Under the pieces are notes generated by a model. It was not told the origin of the DNA and made no database searches. It was given only the letters and a program-made list of their open reading frames with translations. 64,000 bases of DNA from Allomyces arbusculus (Eukaryota; Blastocladiomycota; Blastocladiomycetes; Blastocladiales; Blastocladiaceae), in assembly GCA_027604705.1 (NCBI GenBank), contig JADHYV010000023.1, forward strand, positions 1-64,000, written 5' to 3'. Shown in pieces: positions 45,122-56,885 of the stretch. A program made the position numbers and the translations under genes. Position 1 is the stretch's first letter. The number at the start of each line of letters is the position of its first letter.

Positions 45122-48100
45122 ATGAGCGCCACTCCAATCATCTCCGACGATTTCTACGAACCGAAGCACGAATCCATCCTTGATTCTGGCAGCGCAACGC
45201 CCTGTGCCCAGTCTTGGCCGAGATCGGCGCCCTGCACACCCGCGATCAAGGCCCTCTACCCTCTAGTTCTGCAGCATGGTCTGCCAGCAAGACCGACGTG
45301 GGTCGAGGACTGGGATGGCTGCAGCGATTTGCGTCATAGTATGCGGTCCGGTGCGTCGTCAACGTTGACGCTGGTCGCGGGCCCAGATGCGACGCCGTCC
45401 GCGGAGGGCGAGCCGAGGACCGACGACGAGTGGATGGTGCTGGCGCTGGACACGGTCCGTCTTTCATGAATGATGAACTGGTGGGGAAACAAGACCAGGA
45501 TTTGAGATTGACGAAACTTCGGCTCTCGCTTGCGGTGCTGTAGCCGTTGCCGGCCGACGACGAGCTCGAAGTGCAAATCCGGAGCCTCGTTCTCGCTCAC
45601 GAAGCGCCCATGGACACCTCACCTCACGACCAACAACGATCCGCCGCGCTCTCTCCCCGACCATACTCGCCCGACACGCTCGACCACCTCCTCGACACCC
45701 GGGCTGCCGGTCTCCTGCTCACGCCTGCCGCAGCCGCTGTTGACGACGCGCCGTTCGCCGACCTCCCCTCCCCATCCACTCCACCGCCGCTCACTCTCAC
45801 CCCCTCGCCGGACCTCGTCGTTGCCCTGCTGCACGACCACGTCACGGACCTCGAGCGCACTCAGCACGAGCTGCACGTTCTCGCGCACGAGTCCTGCACG
45901 GCCGCGGAACACTTGAGCGCGCAACTCGCGCACCAGACGACGATCGCCGACCAGGTCGTCCATCTCGCACGACGGACAGCGTTTCCGGACTTGGACCCGG
46001 CGCAGGTCAGTGACGCGCCGTACCTCGCACGGCTCGAGGACCGGTACCGGCGGGAACACGCGGAAATGATGGCGTTGTTGGCCGAATGTGATGCGGTTGC
46101 GCGGAACGCGGAGCGCGCGAACGCAGAGGCGGCCAAAGCGAGGGATATGGTCGAGATGGTGCGCCGGAAGTGTGAGTTCGAGGGGACGGTCGTGTCGCCG
46201 GAGGACGTGGACCAGATGGTCGCGAGCGTCATCCTCAAGGCCGAGGTGGACGCTGAGGCCAAAGTCATGGCCATGTGGCCCGTCCCGCCCGTCGACGGAT
46301 CCGTTGCGACTCGCGCCATGCACGTACGCGACACGCTCGTTCAATTGCACAACATCCCCGCGGCCCGGCGTGCGCATGTTCAGGGCTGGACGCGGTTCAT
46401 GCACGACGTGGTCGATGAAGTGCGGCGTATGGACCGCGCGGTCGCGCACGAACGCAATTGTCGCGCCGAGGTCGAGGTCGCGCTGGAGGCCAAGGAAGCG
46501 GATCTGCAACACCCGCACCATCGCGCGGTGGACTTGCAGCTGGAAATGGACCGCATGCTCGTCGAGACCGAGGATATTGTCCGTCGGTTGGAGGTGGAAA
46601 TAGACGAGCTGTACGACCGGCTCGAGGACGCGGAGTGTAGAGCGAATGAGGCGAGCGCGCGCGCGCAGGATGAGGAGGAGCGGCGGGTGTGGGTCGAGGC
46701 CGGGTGGCAAGCGGCGGTGCGTGAGAACGAGGCGAGGATGGCCGCCGCCGAGCAGGAAAGGAGTGCCGCGCAAGCTGATGCGCTGGAGGTACGAGCGCAG
46801 CTCGACGAAGAACGCGCACGGACTCGCCGTTTGCAACACGAGCTCGACGAGGAATGCGCACGGACCCGCAAGCTGCAGCACGAGCTCGACGAAGAATGCG
46901 CGCGAACCCGGAGTCTGCAACGCGAGCTCGACAAAGAACGCGCACGGACCTGCAGTCTGCAACACGACCTCGGCGAGGAACGCGCGGCTTTGCAGCACGA
47001 TCTTGAAGAAGAACGCGCGCGAATCCATCGTCTGCAACACGAGCTCGACGAGGAACACGAACGGAACCGGGCTTTGCAGCACGATCTCGATGGTGTGTCT
47101 GAGCAGGTACGGCGCGTCACGGCAAATCTCGAAACGCATAGGACCAGATCTGCCAGCACCGCGGGCCGGTTGACCGCGGCGAATGAGCGTGTGCGTCTTC
47201 TCGAGGTCAACCTGGCCGAAACCACGGCGCGTGCGACCACCCTCGAATCCAACCTCGCTCAAGCAAACAGCGCGCTCGCCACCGCTCGCGCCGACCTCAC
47301 AGCGACCAAAACTACCCTGTCCACTACTCAAGCCGACCTCACAGCACGCGCCACAGATCTTGACCGTGCGCGCGACGCGCTTCGGGTCGCACGACGTTCG
47401 TTGCTCTCGCAGTCGCGCGCGAGAAACGACCTGCAGGCAGCCCTCGACGCGGCCCTGGAAGTGCGGAAACGTGTGGAACAAGAACGTGACACGGCCCTGG
47501 GCCATCGCGACGCGGCCATAGCCGAGCGCGACGCGGCGGTGCTCGAGTGCGTGCACATGACGCGCGAATGGCGGTCGGGGCTCGCGCAGCTCGAGACGGA
47601 TGTGCGCTCTGTGCAGCAGAACGAGAGCGCCGAACTGGATCGGGTCCGTGGCGAGCTCAAGGCGAGTCGTTCGCAAATCGCCGCACTCGAGGCAAAATTG
47701 GCCGTTGTGGAACGAGCGCGACCGGGTGAAGGTAACAACTCGGCACCAGGCACCCTGAACCGCGATCGGTATGTCTCGACGCGGTTACGTATGGCGCGGC
47801 TCCTGCCAGGAGACCCGCACGGGCGTGTTCGTGCCAGTACGGAACCTGCTGAAAAGATGCTCTCTCGTGCGCCGGTTTCGAGTCCATTGACCGGTTCTAC
47901 GTCTGCGACGCGACGACCATGCAATGCTGATGGTGCGACTCGCGCTCTGGTGGCTTCTCCCGTCCACGACGATCTCGCATGGCGCCGCCGGTGCGTGAAA
48001 CTCGAGCACGAATTGGGTGCTGCTCAGGACCGACTGCGACACACCGAGCGCAGTTTGCAGCAATGTTCGGCGGAGCGCGATGCGAGCCAGCTGATTCAGG

Positions 48101-48273
48101 CCGCGCTGCGCGCGCAACTGCAGCACTGGCGCGCCCAGAGTGCTGCTGCAGCTGCGGACGCTGAAGACCGGTCGACATGGTCCAGCGTGCCTGCGGTTGG
48201 GGGAGGGACCCGCGCAGCAGTCGCAGCGGTCGTCAAGAAGGGGCTCGGCCGGATGCTTGGTTCCGGCGTTTAA
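45122..48273 (+). CDS. Long coiled-coil protein with 14-residue repeats
   Basis: Exon 1 (45122 to about 45453, MSATPIISDDFYEP) joins exon 2 (about 45544-48273) across a GT...TGTAG intron, giving roughly 1,020 residues. The first 150 residues are Pro/Ser-rich; from there almost the whole protein is heptad-type coiled coil (HDHVTDLERTQHELHVLAHE onward). At 46801-47085 there are about seven tandem copies of LDEERARTRRLQHE-like 14-residue units (two heptads each). Later parts alternate ATTLESNL, LTATKTTLSTTQADL and similar. The C-terminus has another helix (LEHELGAAQDRLRHTER) and a basic end. A filamentous, centrosomal, basal-body or golgin-like role is conceivable, but no family is recognised. 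Confidence 0.7.
46801..47085 (+). repeat. Tandem 42-bp coding repeat
   Basis: About seven imperfect copies of a 42-bp unit beginning CTCGACGA(A/G)GAA and ending CTGCAACACGA. All keep the coiled-coil frame; one copy is shortened (LGEERAALQHD). Confidence 0.85.
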
Positions 48274-48691
48274 GGACTGGATTGTTTTTGTCGGGTGGAC
48301 TCCATTTCTGTATTTCATTTGAATACATATTTGATCCCAGTGAGTCGCAGGTGGCGTGTTGGGTTGAAGCTCTCTTTTCCAGTACCATTTCCGTCAAAAA
48401 CCCATCCCGCACGACTTGCCGCTCCGTTTTTGCCTGGGAACCGTACGCGGTGCCCGCCACGCATCTCTTCCACTCCCCACATTTTCATCTCCCGCGACTC
48501 GAGTTGCACTCGACGCTAGGCCTGTTTTCCCTGTGGCTGCCCTCCCGCTTTCCTGGAACCAGGCAAAGAAGGAGTAAAAACTGATCTGAACGACGGAAAA
48601 AACGGACGACCCGCAGAGTATCTAATGGATTTGCGCAATACGATCGCCATGTATGGTGCTACACGAGGAATCTATCCTCCTCTTGCCAAAT
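48274..48691. other. Convergent 3' flanks
   Basis: Between the coiled-coil gene and the LETM1-domain gene. T-rich just after 48273. No gene. Confidence 0.4.
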
Positions 48692-49843
48692 CTAATCGTT
48701 CCTTGACGCAGCGGGCAGCGCATCCGCGGTCGACGGTGGCGGCGCGACATCGCTCAGGGTCGACGGCGTGGCCGGTGCTGCCAATACCGGTGCGCGCTGA
48801 ATACGAGTGAGCGCCAATTCGAGATCCGATGCGGCCTTGTCGATCCTCGTCAATTCGAGCCACGCCGCGAAATCCGCCTGGATCGCGTCCCGCGGCCTCC
48901 CCAGCGTTGAAACGCCGCGGTCCTCGGCAGCATGGCACAGCTCGTCGTCGTCGAGCGTGCTCGCACCCCCTTCGCGCCGAATCAGCGCGTCGTCGCGGCG
49001 CACGTACGCAAGATGGTCCTGGATCCGGCGCACGATTTGCGAGCGTGTGCCCCAACTGCTCAAACCAAACAACTGCGCGAGTCGCGCCAATGTCCACCGG
49101 TCGAGCTGCGCGAGCGGCGTCTTTGGGTCGAGTGGTGCGCGACTGCCTGACAAGAGCAGCTGCGACGCCGTGGCGCGGTGTTTGGCCGCCCGCTCGCGCC
49201 GCTTGGCAATCTGGTCTGGCATCAGGCATGGCGACGGGACGTAGCCCCAGTAGATGAGTAGCGGCAGCCCTTCATCGAGAATCGTGACGCAGATTAGAAA
49301 CGGGATGAGCACGCGCAGGTCGTCGTCCGTCTGGTGCACGAGCATGGCCTCGCGGCGCGTCCACTGGTCCTCGGGTTTGCTCGCGCGCAACTCGCGCACG
49401 AGATTGTAGTTGACGCGCAACTGCTTGAGCCCACGCCAGATTTGCTTGGCCATGGCGACGAAATACCGCGACCACCGCTTGTAAAAGGGCAAGTGCGCGT
49501 TCGGGTCCACCGTCACGGGCGTATTACTGGCAGCGGCAGCGCTGGGTGCCGCAGCAGTCGGCTTCGGTTGCAGGTGTACGAGTACGGCATCCGCCTTCGG
49601 ATACGTCGGTGCCGGATCCAGCGGCTTCGCGGGTTGCGCAGGTCCTGGTGTACTTGCGCGGAGCAACGGCGACATGACAAAGCACCGAACGGGTCGAACG
49701 TGGTGGCGGGACAGTGACAACCGGGTCTGACTCGCCAAGCTCGGGACAGGGTGCAACGTTGATGGGGCTGAGAGCAACAGTCGGTTGCGGGCCATGGTCG
49801 AGGCCGGGCGCGCCGTCGAAGCGGCCAGCGTTCGGATCAGCAT
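48692..49843 (-). CDS. Mitochondrial LETM1-domain protein (LETMD1-like)
   Basis: Intronless, 383 residues from ATG 49843 (MLIRTLAASTARPASTMARN, a basic acid-free mitochondrial presequence). A Pro/Ala linker leads to PFYKRWSRYFVAMAKQIWRG, a helical stretch TRREAMLVHQTDDDLRVLIP, one TM (FLICVTILDEGLPLLIYWG) and the LETM1 matrix domain: LARLAQLFGLSSWGTRSQIV, HLAYVRRDDALIRREGG, LCHAAEDRGV. These match the ribosome-binding-like fold of LETM1 (G-L-x-x-x-G-T-R; DDxLIxxEGG; A.. RG). No EF hand or coiled-coil tail is present, so it is nearer LETMD1 than full LETM1. Expected in the inner membrane, in ion homeostasis or mitoribosome contact. Upstream open frame to 50266 is leader. Confidence 0.85.
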   Translation of the reverse strand: MLIRTLAASTARPASTMARNRLLLSAPSTLHPVPSLASQTRLSLSRHHVRPVRCFVMSPLLRASTPGPAQPAKPLDPAPTYPKADAVLVHLQPKPTAAAPSAAAASNTPVTVDPNAHLPFYKRWSRYFVAMAKQIWRGLKQLRVNYNLVRELRASKPEDQWTRREAMLVHQTDDDLRVLIPFLICVTILDEGLPLLIYWGYVPSPCLMPDQIAKRRERAAKHRATASQLLLSGSRAPLDPKTPLAQLDRWTLARLAQLFGLSSWGTRSQIVRRIQDHLAYVRRDDALIRREGGASTLDDDELCHAAEDRGVSTLGRPRDAIQADFAAWLELTRIDKAASDLELALTRIQRAPVLAAPATPSTLSDVAPPPSTADALPAASRND

Positions 49844-50313
49844 GGTGATCGCGATGGTGGCGCGAGGTTGTTGGAAGAGAGTGAAAACTTGAGGCCGTTG
49901 GTAATATTTGATGCTCGCGAACGTGATCGCAGAACAGTCGTCGCGAGTAGCTGGGCGAGTCGGAGTGGAGAAGAGAGGGCTCGCTGCGTGCAACACGAGC
50001 GCGGGATGATCGTTCCACGTGGTGGTTGAGCAGGAGGACAGGGACCGGCAGTCGGCGGTGGAGGGAGAAGAAAGTGAGAGGAGACTGGACAGACTGAAGA
50101 ACGGGTTGTAGGTTTGCAGCGATGGACAAGCTTGATCAAACCACGGAAGAAGTCGGACTGGGAAAATGAAGTTTGCTGTTTGACTAGCTGCCTTGTGTGC
50201 ACGTGTTGCTCCTTTCCCCACGTCTCTATGTCTCCACGACCATTCTTCATTTGTAAAATCGACCACATCGTCAATCAGACACTAAAAACGACTTGCTGCA
50301 ACATTTGAATGCC
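49844..50313. promoter_or_regulatory. Divergent promoter, LETM1-domain gene / Sec1-like gene
   Basis: 470 bp; AT-rich near 50240-50300. No TATA clearly seen. Confidence 0.4.
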
Positions 50314-52372
50314 ATGGCCACACTATCGCCAAGCGGAGCGCGCAATGACGCGCCATTTCCTGCCGCGGCCCAGCAGTGGTTTGCCGACCGCATCGCCCCG
50401 CATCTGCCAGGTGCCGTCGCATACTTTGACGATGTCGCTGCCGATATTTGGGACCACGCTCTGCCGCAAGGTCTGGCGTCTCTTATGGTCCAGGCGGGTG
50501 CTGTCGCCGTTAAACGCATGCCAAGTGACACTCGCACTGGACCTGCCGATCCAAGAGCAGCAACCACTCTTACGGATCCGCCTACCAAGGTCTTTGTTCT
50601 CGCCAAGCATGCGTTTCGGGCGCACCGGGCCATGACCGCTGTCGTGACGGCGTCGCCAACGACCAGGGTCCGCATCCTGTCGAGCACGCCATTCGGGCTC
50701 CTGCCTGATGGATCTGTTCCTGATACCGACGTTGACGCGATGGGCATGCACCCGCGTGAAGCTCTCGAAGCCGATTTGCGCGGCGCTATCCAGTTTGCCA
50801 ATCGCGATGTGCACGGTCTGCCCGATTCCGACCTGGACGCAGACGACCTTGTCGTGTGTGAATACGTGCCCGTCACCTGGGCCACGCTTTTGCCCTCGTT
50901 TCTCGTTGTTGGTGCGACTCCGAGGTCGTCTCTACGGCCAGGCTTGCTGCTCGATCTGGGACTCCGTGATTGGCCCACAGCATCGGCGCTGCAAACCGCA
51001 CATCCGCCGGACCTGGCGTCGGCGCTTTTTGGCCTCTTGGAAAGCCGTGACTTGGACCCTTGTCTGTGGACGCTTGGCGACTATCATACGACCGCTGCAG
51101 CGACGGCGCGCGAGCTGATCCGCATGCGTTTGTTTCTCAATGTTGCGTCCGAGCCCAACCACCCAAAAGCCGCTGTCGTTCTTGTCGATCGCGCGCTTGA
51201 CCTGGCGCCGCTGTTCACCGAGAGCGACCACATTCTGTCGCGCGTGTACCGATCAGCGACTACGTTGAATAAGGACGAGTTTGTGGGTCTTGGACCATCC
51301 GCATCTTTGCAATTCGCGATCCCAAGCGCGAGTGACGATACCTCGGTCCCGCTCTGTCACCATGGTGGCATGGTGCTTGATTGGATGCAGCTCTTAGTCG
51401 ATTTCCCGCGTGACGGCTTGTCTCTGCTTCGAAAACGGCTCATGGATCTGGGAACGCGCATGCGCCTGCTTGGCAAGCCCACAGCAGCGCAGTTCAAGAA
51501 GCTGCTTGCCGGGCTTCAGGAGCGGTCGGACGTGGTTCAGAACCAGGTCGAGTGTCTCTTGTTTGCCGGATTGATCGCAGCGGCCCTTGACGAAACGTAT
51601 GTCGTTTGTTCGTGCCATCGCAATTCCTTTCCAGTCTGTCGCTCACTGTCGCACTTTTTTGTTCTAGCAACACATCGTCAGTCGACCAGATTGTTGCGCT
51701 CCAGCAATCATTCCCCACCATGCTCGCGCAGGGCCCCGCCCATGGTCTCGCCGACCGGGTCGCCGACCTTCTCTCCCACTGCCCGCACCGCGACTTCTTG
51801 CCGTCACTTGCCGTTTTGGTCCTGGTTCAGGCCATGACTACCGCGCCCGACCTCTTGCCGACCATGCTCGACTGCAGCGCCGCGGCTCTCGCAAACGCTT
51901 ACGATGTACCCGACCGCCGGCATCACATTCGATCTCAGCTCGCCGCGTGGCTTGCACAACTCCCGCCGTCGCCTGTCCCCAACCTGATCCGGCACGCCGT
52001 GGCCGCCATCTACGACCGCCCGTCGGACTTGGTGCGGCACGACGCACCATCGGCATCTGCGCAGGCCATGCGGGGATTCTTGGGCTTTTCGTACGCTTTC
52101 TTCTGGTCACTTTTCCGACTTGGCGAAGAGTGAGCGCAATGCTTACCGCTCCTTTTTCTAGTCGCTTGCTCACAACGGAGCCATCAACGCCGACCGATTG
52201 CAACGAAATCATTGTATGCGTGACCGGGCCTGTGTCTTGGCCTGAAGTGTCGCTGTTCCGTGACCTCATCAAGAACCGCACGGCCGCGTTCCCGCACCCC
52301 GACGCGGCGCCGAGGGTGACGCTCGTTGCGTGTGGTGTCGAGCGTCATGGTGCCGTTGTTGTGCACGAATAA
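50314..52372 (+). CDS. Sec1/Munc18-like protein, closest to SCFD2
   Basis: Three exons: 50314-51596, 51668 to about 52128, about 52163-52372. Features of the SM fold: N-terminal AVAYFDDVAADIWDHALPQG, a strand-helix FVLAKHAFRAHRAM, CEYVPVTWATLLPSFLVVG, the domain-3a strand AAVVLVDRALDLAPLF (SM proteins carry DR.xDL.xP here) followed by DHILSRVYRS, the helical RLMDLGTRMRLLGKPTAAQFKKL, and a closing EIIVCVTGPVSWPEVSLFRD strand-helix equivalent to the final domain. SM proteins clasp SNARE bundles; SCFD2 is a poorly studied divergent member. I rank SCFD2 above Sly1, Vps45 and Vps33 because the basic inner residues of those are lacking. ATG 50314 in GCCATGG context. Confidence 0.6.
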
Positions 52373-52649
52373 CACATACTGTTTTGTCACGCCAGGATTA
52401 CGCTTTCCGGGTCCGCTGATACTGTATCGTATCATGGTGCTTGGCCAATGGAGATGCATGAACACATCAGCGTAACAACGACGAAAATCTTGCTTAATGA
52501 CATTGATGAGCGCGAGTCCGCATGCAGAACAGATCCACTCAACAATTTTGTTACCAACAACAACGAATCGCTTTGCAAACGAAAAACAGCAGCTGAACAT
52601 GAATTTGCAATGTTTGCAGAAAACAAAAAACAACAAACCGAACAAAACG

Positions 52650-54590
52650 CTACAACGCATCGACGGGCTTCTGGTTCTTGCGCATCTTCTCCTCTCGTTG
52701 TTGCAGGACACGATAATGGATGGTGCTCAGTGACAGCGCATTGGCGCTAATCTTGCTCTCTGGAACCGAGAACGGGATCGCGACCGTGCCTTTCACAATG
52801 CGTGGCCGCCAAACACCCCTTGACGCTGCAATGACCACCTCGAATCGCGTCAACTTGGGCACACGTGGGGTTATTGGCATGCTTCCATCGCAATCGAGCC
52901 AGTTATCTTCTTCGGCAACAAACATCATCGACTCCAAAGCCGTGAAGGTGTGTCCAGCAAGCACATCGAAAAACGGCGCGTCAACCACGAGCGACTATCA
53001 CGATGGGAGCACAGCCGTGTCCAACATTTCCTCAAAGTCCTCTCTGGTGTCATTAACATCGTCCTCGCCGTGCACCTCGTCTTCGTCGTCGTCGTCGTCG
53101 TCGTCGCTGATTGGGAATCGGAGCGTCGTGCTTCGGTACGGCTTCAAAATAGGCGCGTCGAGGTGCTTGAGCCGCAGCACTCGTGCAAGCAGTCGGACAT
53201 GCTTGGGCAATAGGTACGCCGAGTTATTTTCGACGTACACGCAGAGCGACTCTAGGTTCGGCAAGTCGGCGATCCATGGCAGAAACTGCTCATGTCCATG
53301 TGCCACGGTAACAGCACGAGATGAGCGAGCAGAGGGGCCGGGCACACGATCGCAGGAGGGTCGGAAAGGGGGATATTATCGTCGTCGAGGGTCTTGCCCA
53401 GCAGCCAATGAAGCACCGACTGCGTGATTTCGCCACGCTTGAGCTGCGCGAGCAGGTACAGATGCCTTGCCACCATCACACGACGCGCGGCGTCCAAGCC
53501 CGAAACGGTCACAGCCCCAAAAAGTCGCACGCTGTACGACATAACGAGGTCAGAAACGTGTGCTAGGCATGTGGCAAAGCAATCGATCGCCGGCTCAGTC
53601 AGGATGAGCAACCTGGCCCGAATCTCGAGCGTGCGGCACTGCGGCATGACTGGGATGGTTGGCACGACAGCTTTGTCGTCTCCATCAACAATGTGACTTT
53701 CCACGACGTTGGGCAACGTCAGGTCGCCCAGGCACGACAAGTCATTGCGGTCCGAGCAAACGATGTCGACCAACCGGACGCGCTGCACAACTTAAGAGTG
53801 AGCAAGCAATACTAGCGCAGCAATCCACACCACAGCTGACAGAACAACGACAGCACAAATCATTTCGATCCACTCGATTCACAGCGGGAACTCTTCCAAT
53901 TTACGAGCGTCCTCCTTCAGCACAGACACACAGATTTTCCCCAACAAAGGTGGCACTTGGACACTCGATGAGACGTGATCATGCGGACGTCCAAGTAGCT
54001 GGGCTTGACAGAACTGCACAAGTAGGTCCGGGACGTTGCCCATCTCGTCAATGGCTTCATGAAGATCATATTCTCGTTGTCGCTGCCATGACCGACACCG
54101 ACCAAGTCACCAATGATGAGCGATTTGACACGAGTCAGGCACTACCCAAAACGGCAGAGCATCGTCGGATTGACGTAAAGTCAGGGTAATCGACCAGGTT
54201 AAAAACGCGGCACTGTGGCATATCTGGAATTGCCAGGATCTAGACCTCGCGGTTGCGCACCAGCATCATGCTGAAAGTAGTGACATTGAACAGCGTTAGG
54301 ACAGTGGCCAGATACGACAAATCACTCCAACTGCCGCTGGGAATTATATCCACTGTGCGGAGGCGTGGTACGACGTGTGGGTGCGACGGAATCGATACCA
54401 TTGCAGTGTGTGGCACATTATCAAGAAACAATACATGCGGCAGGTTCTGCAGATACGGCAACACCGAAATCAACGTCACGCGGCGCGCGTAGGCGTCCAC
54501 GACCAGTCCTTGCAGATGCACCTTGAAGTGGTCAAATTGGGTCCGCTTGTTGTGCACCTGGAGCAAACGGATCAACACAGGCACTGTCAT
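52650..54590 (-). CDS. Leucine-rich, F-box/LRR-like family protein (IPxMPQC family), exon structure unclear
   Basis: Successive minus-strand open segments join poorly but share one style: LPYLQNLPHVLFLDNVPHTA (about 54450), IPDMPQCRVFNL (about 54225), RLVDIVCSDRNDLSCLGDLT then IPVMPQCRTLEIR (about 53640), LPWIADLPNLESLCVYVENN (about 53270), VLRLKHLDAPILKPYRSTTL with an Asp-rich run (about 53090), and the end PRVPKLTRFEVVIAASRG to the stop at 52650. Regular L-x-x-L spacing suggests leucine-rich repeats as in F-box/LRR proteins. I do not recognise a named family. Stops between segments need several introns or indicate partial decay. Related pieces lie at 37.6-39.0 kb. Confidence 0.4.
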
Positions 54591-54641
54591 GTAGCAGGGC
54601 CCATCTAAACCAGCGTCTTACTTGAAAGGGCATTGCCACCA

Positions 54642-55076
54642 TCATCCACGAGCCGCACCCGATAAAAGCCATTGATGACTTCGGGGAAGCCCCGAGTCGC
54701 CAAGGTTGAGTGATGCAACACGGGTCAGACACTGTGTAAAATGGCAGAGCATCGTCGGGTTGGATGCCAAGTCAGGGTAACCGACAGGGCGGAACAATCT
54801 GAAAGAGTGTTGCCGATGTTGTCTACCGCTCAGAATGGGCCCAACAAAGACACCGTTGATTGAGAAAGGATCCGAGAATCCAACCTGGAGATTGACCAAG
54901 CACCTCGAAAAGAGGGCGGCTTCATCCAGCACCTGGGCCGAATCAACGCCGAAAACGCTGTTCTCGTCCAAGGAATGCAAGGAAACATCTCTTTCAAGGA
55001 TGCCGGCAGGTGGTGCTTCTCTGTCGGCGGTCCGGCTTGAGATGCTTTGGCCGCACCGTGCAGCAAGGGTCCGCAC
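54642..55076 (-). CDS. Partial second copy of the leucine-rich family
   Basis: The frame reads SFRLFRPVGYPDLASNPTML, then CLTRVASLNLGDSGLPRSH. About 75 bp here (54720-54795) nearly repeat 54130-54205: both contain GGCAGAGCATCGTCGG followed by AAGTCAGGGTAA. This shows local duplication. It could be the 5' exon of the gene at 52.6-54.6 kb with an internal repeat, or a separate broken copy. Confidence 0.35.
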   Translation of the reverse strand: MRTLAARCGQSISSRTADREAPPAGILERDVSLHSLDENSVFGVDSAQVLDEAALFSRCLVNLQVGFSDPFSINGVFVGPILSGRQHRQHSFRLFRPVGYPDLASNPTMLCHFTQCLTRVASLNLGDSGLPRSHQWLLSGAARG

Positions 55077-55323
55077 TTCGCGCAGGTGGCGCTCCCGCAG
55101 CCATTCTGTGATCGCTCATTTCTCGACCTGTTCTCGCCAAGTTTAATCGACCGACCCTGCTGCACCCCCAACCTGACCGCCGCTCCAGGACCAACTTGCT
55201 GCAGTCGCACGCTGCGACGCGCTCCGTCCCCCCGTCGGTGCCTCTGCGCGCCCGTTTGCTGCATCACGGTGCCGTTCCCGCACGCTCGCGGCTGCCGCGC
55301 GCCGTCCGCGGCCGTTACGCACC

Positions 55324-56885
55324 ATGGCCCAGGTCCTCCGGCATCTGCACATGTGTGCGCTTGACGCTCCCGTTGCCGCTGCGGTGCGAGGGCGCGGTGT
55401 GGGCCCGCTCCCAAACCCAGCCGCATCGCGACCGCCAACTGCACCTAATTCCAGGCCTATGAGCGCGCTTGTCGATGCGATTCCGATCCCGAATACAGGT
55501 TGGGGCACGCCCGAGGAGTGGGAAGACGATTTGGGGCTCGGCTTCTACATGATTGGCGAGCCGGCACTGCCCTGCGTCGGTCCTGATCACGACGACCATC
55601 TCGGCGCGCTGGATAACGATGACGACGAGCACGATGATGACGAGCACGGAGACCACACATCGATTATGAGCACCACGTCGTCGATCATGGCGTTTGACGA
55701 CCCGGAGCTGCAAGCGTACGATCGCGTTGCCGACATTGCCCCGTGTGCGGGATCCGACTGACCGTTACGGTCTCTTTCGCCTTCAGCCAATATCGCGACG
55801 TGTTCCTGGCGCATTTCCTGCACGGCGACCACCAAGAGCACGACGACATGCTCTTCTACGTGCGGAAAGACGTCGAGACCAACTTTGACCTCGAACTCAA
55901 CCATCATCACACGGGTGATCCGCCAATACCCTCGTCAGCGAGCCGGTCCGACCGTGCCTCGTCGCAGCACACACGGTCCGAGGGCTGCAACGTCGGTGCC
56001 GGGTGCAACCCGCTCTCTACTTCTACTGCCGCCCTCCCCACCCCGTCGGACCCGCCGCCGCTCCCGCCGCGTCCATCATTTCCCCCACCTCCAACCCCAC
56101 CACCACGCAGGTGCAGCACCGAGCAGCCCGACCGGCTGATTGTGCAGCGCAATACGGGCCCGAACCGCACGCTCCCTGCTGATTTACCCGATGTCGACTG
56201 GGTCCTGACCGTGTGGCTCAACATTCTCATGCAGCTGTCGTACACGGCTGATGTCTCGATCGATTTGTCCTCGAGCGCACGCATTCTCCGGTCCTACCCG
56301 GTCTACGCGAACCCCTACAAGATTGACACGGCCACGCACGCCGTAACGTGCTCGTTCCCGTACATGTATTTTACCCTCGACGAAAACCACGGCACGCTCA
56401 CGCAGGACACTAAGATGTTCATGGCGCTCGTCGCCAAAGTGGAGCCATGGACGCGCGCGCCCGCGGCGGCTCCCGACGCGGCCGCGCGACTGCTGGTGGA
56501 AGTCACCGTCACGCACTCCAAGTGCCTCGACTACCTCGATCGGCAACGGCTCAAGTCGCGGCGCGCAAGAGAAGCGAGACGGCGGTCGGCGCCGCAAGCG
56601 GCTGCCGCGTCGTGGACGGGCACGTGGTCCCCGACCCCCAGTTCGTCGCGACGCGGGTCTGGCGCGGCGCCTGACGGGTTTGCGCTCGGGTCACTGTTAT
56701 CGTCGCTGACCGAGTCGTTGCGCAGCGGGTGGCGCGCGCCGGCGCCAAAGGAGTACACGGTCGGGTGCGCAAACGGGGTCTCGCAGATCGCGCTCACGCG
56801 GCACAGATCGGGTGGTGTCATCGAGTACACCATCCAACACGTCAAGATTCACATGTTGGACGTAATTGCGCGGCTCCTGTTGTGA
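55324..56885 (+). CDS. KIAA0930/DUF2045 family protein
   Basis: Exons 55324-55742 and 55787-56885 give 505 residues (start in ACCATGG context; a second in-frame ATG at 55459, MSALVDAIPIPNTGW, is possible). Conserved blocks: YRDVFLAHFLHGD then HDDMLFYVRKD, the family's signature; PDVDWVLTVWLNILMQLSY; DVSIDLSS...LRSYPVYANPYK; FPYMYFTLDENHG; KMFMALVAKVE; HSKCLDYLDRQRLKSR; and EYTVGCANGVSQIALTRHR. Between the first two blocks is a Pro/Ser-rich insert. KIAA0930 is widespread in animals and amoebae but its biochemical function is unknown. A His/Asp-rich run (HDDDEHDDDEHGD) precedes the intron. Confidence 0.75.

Noticed and set aside
46801-47085. Regular repeats considered as a CRISPR-like array
   Set aside because: The 42-bp units are contiguous, imperfect and coding in frame, with no spacers.
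45619-47676. 685-codon minus-strand frame
   Set aside because: Exactly antisense to the coiled-coil gene, whose heptad pattern and repeats are on the plus strand.
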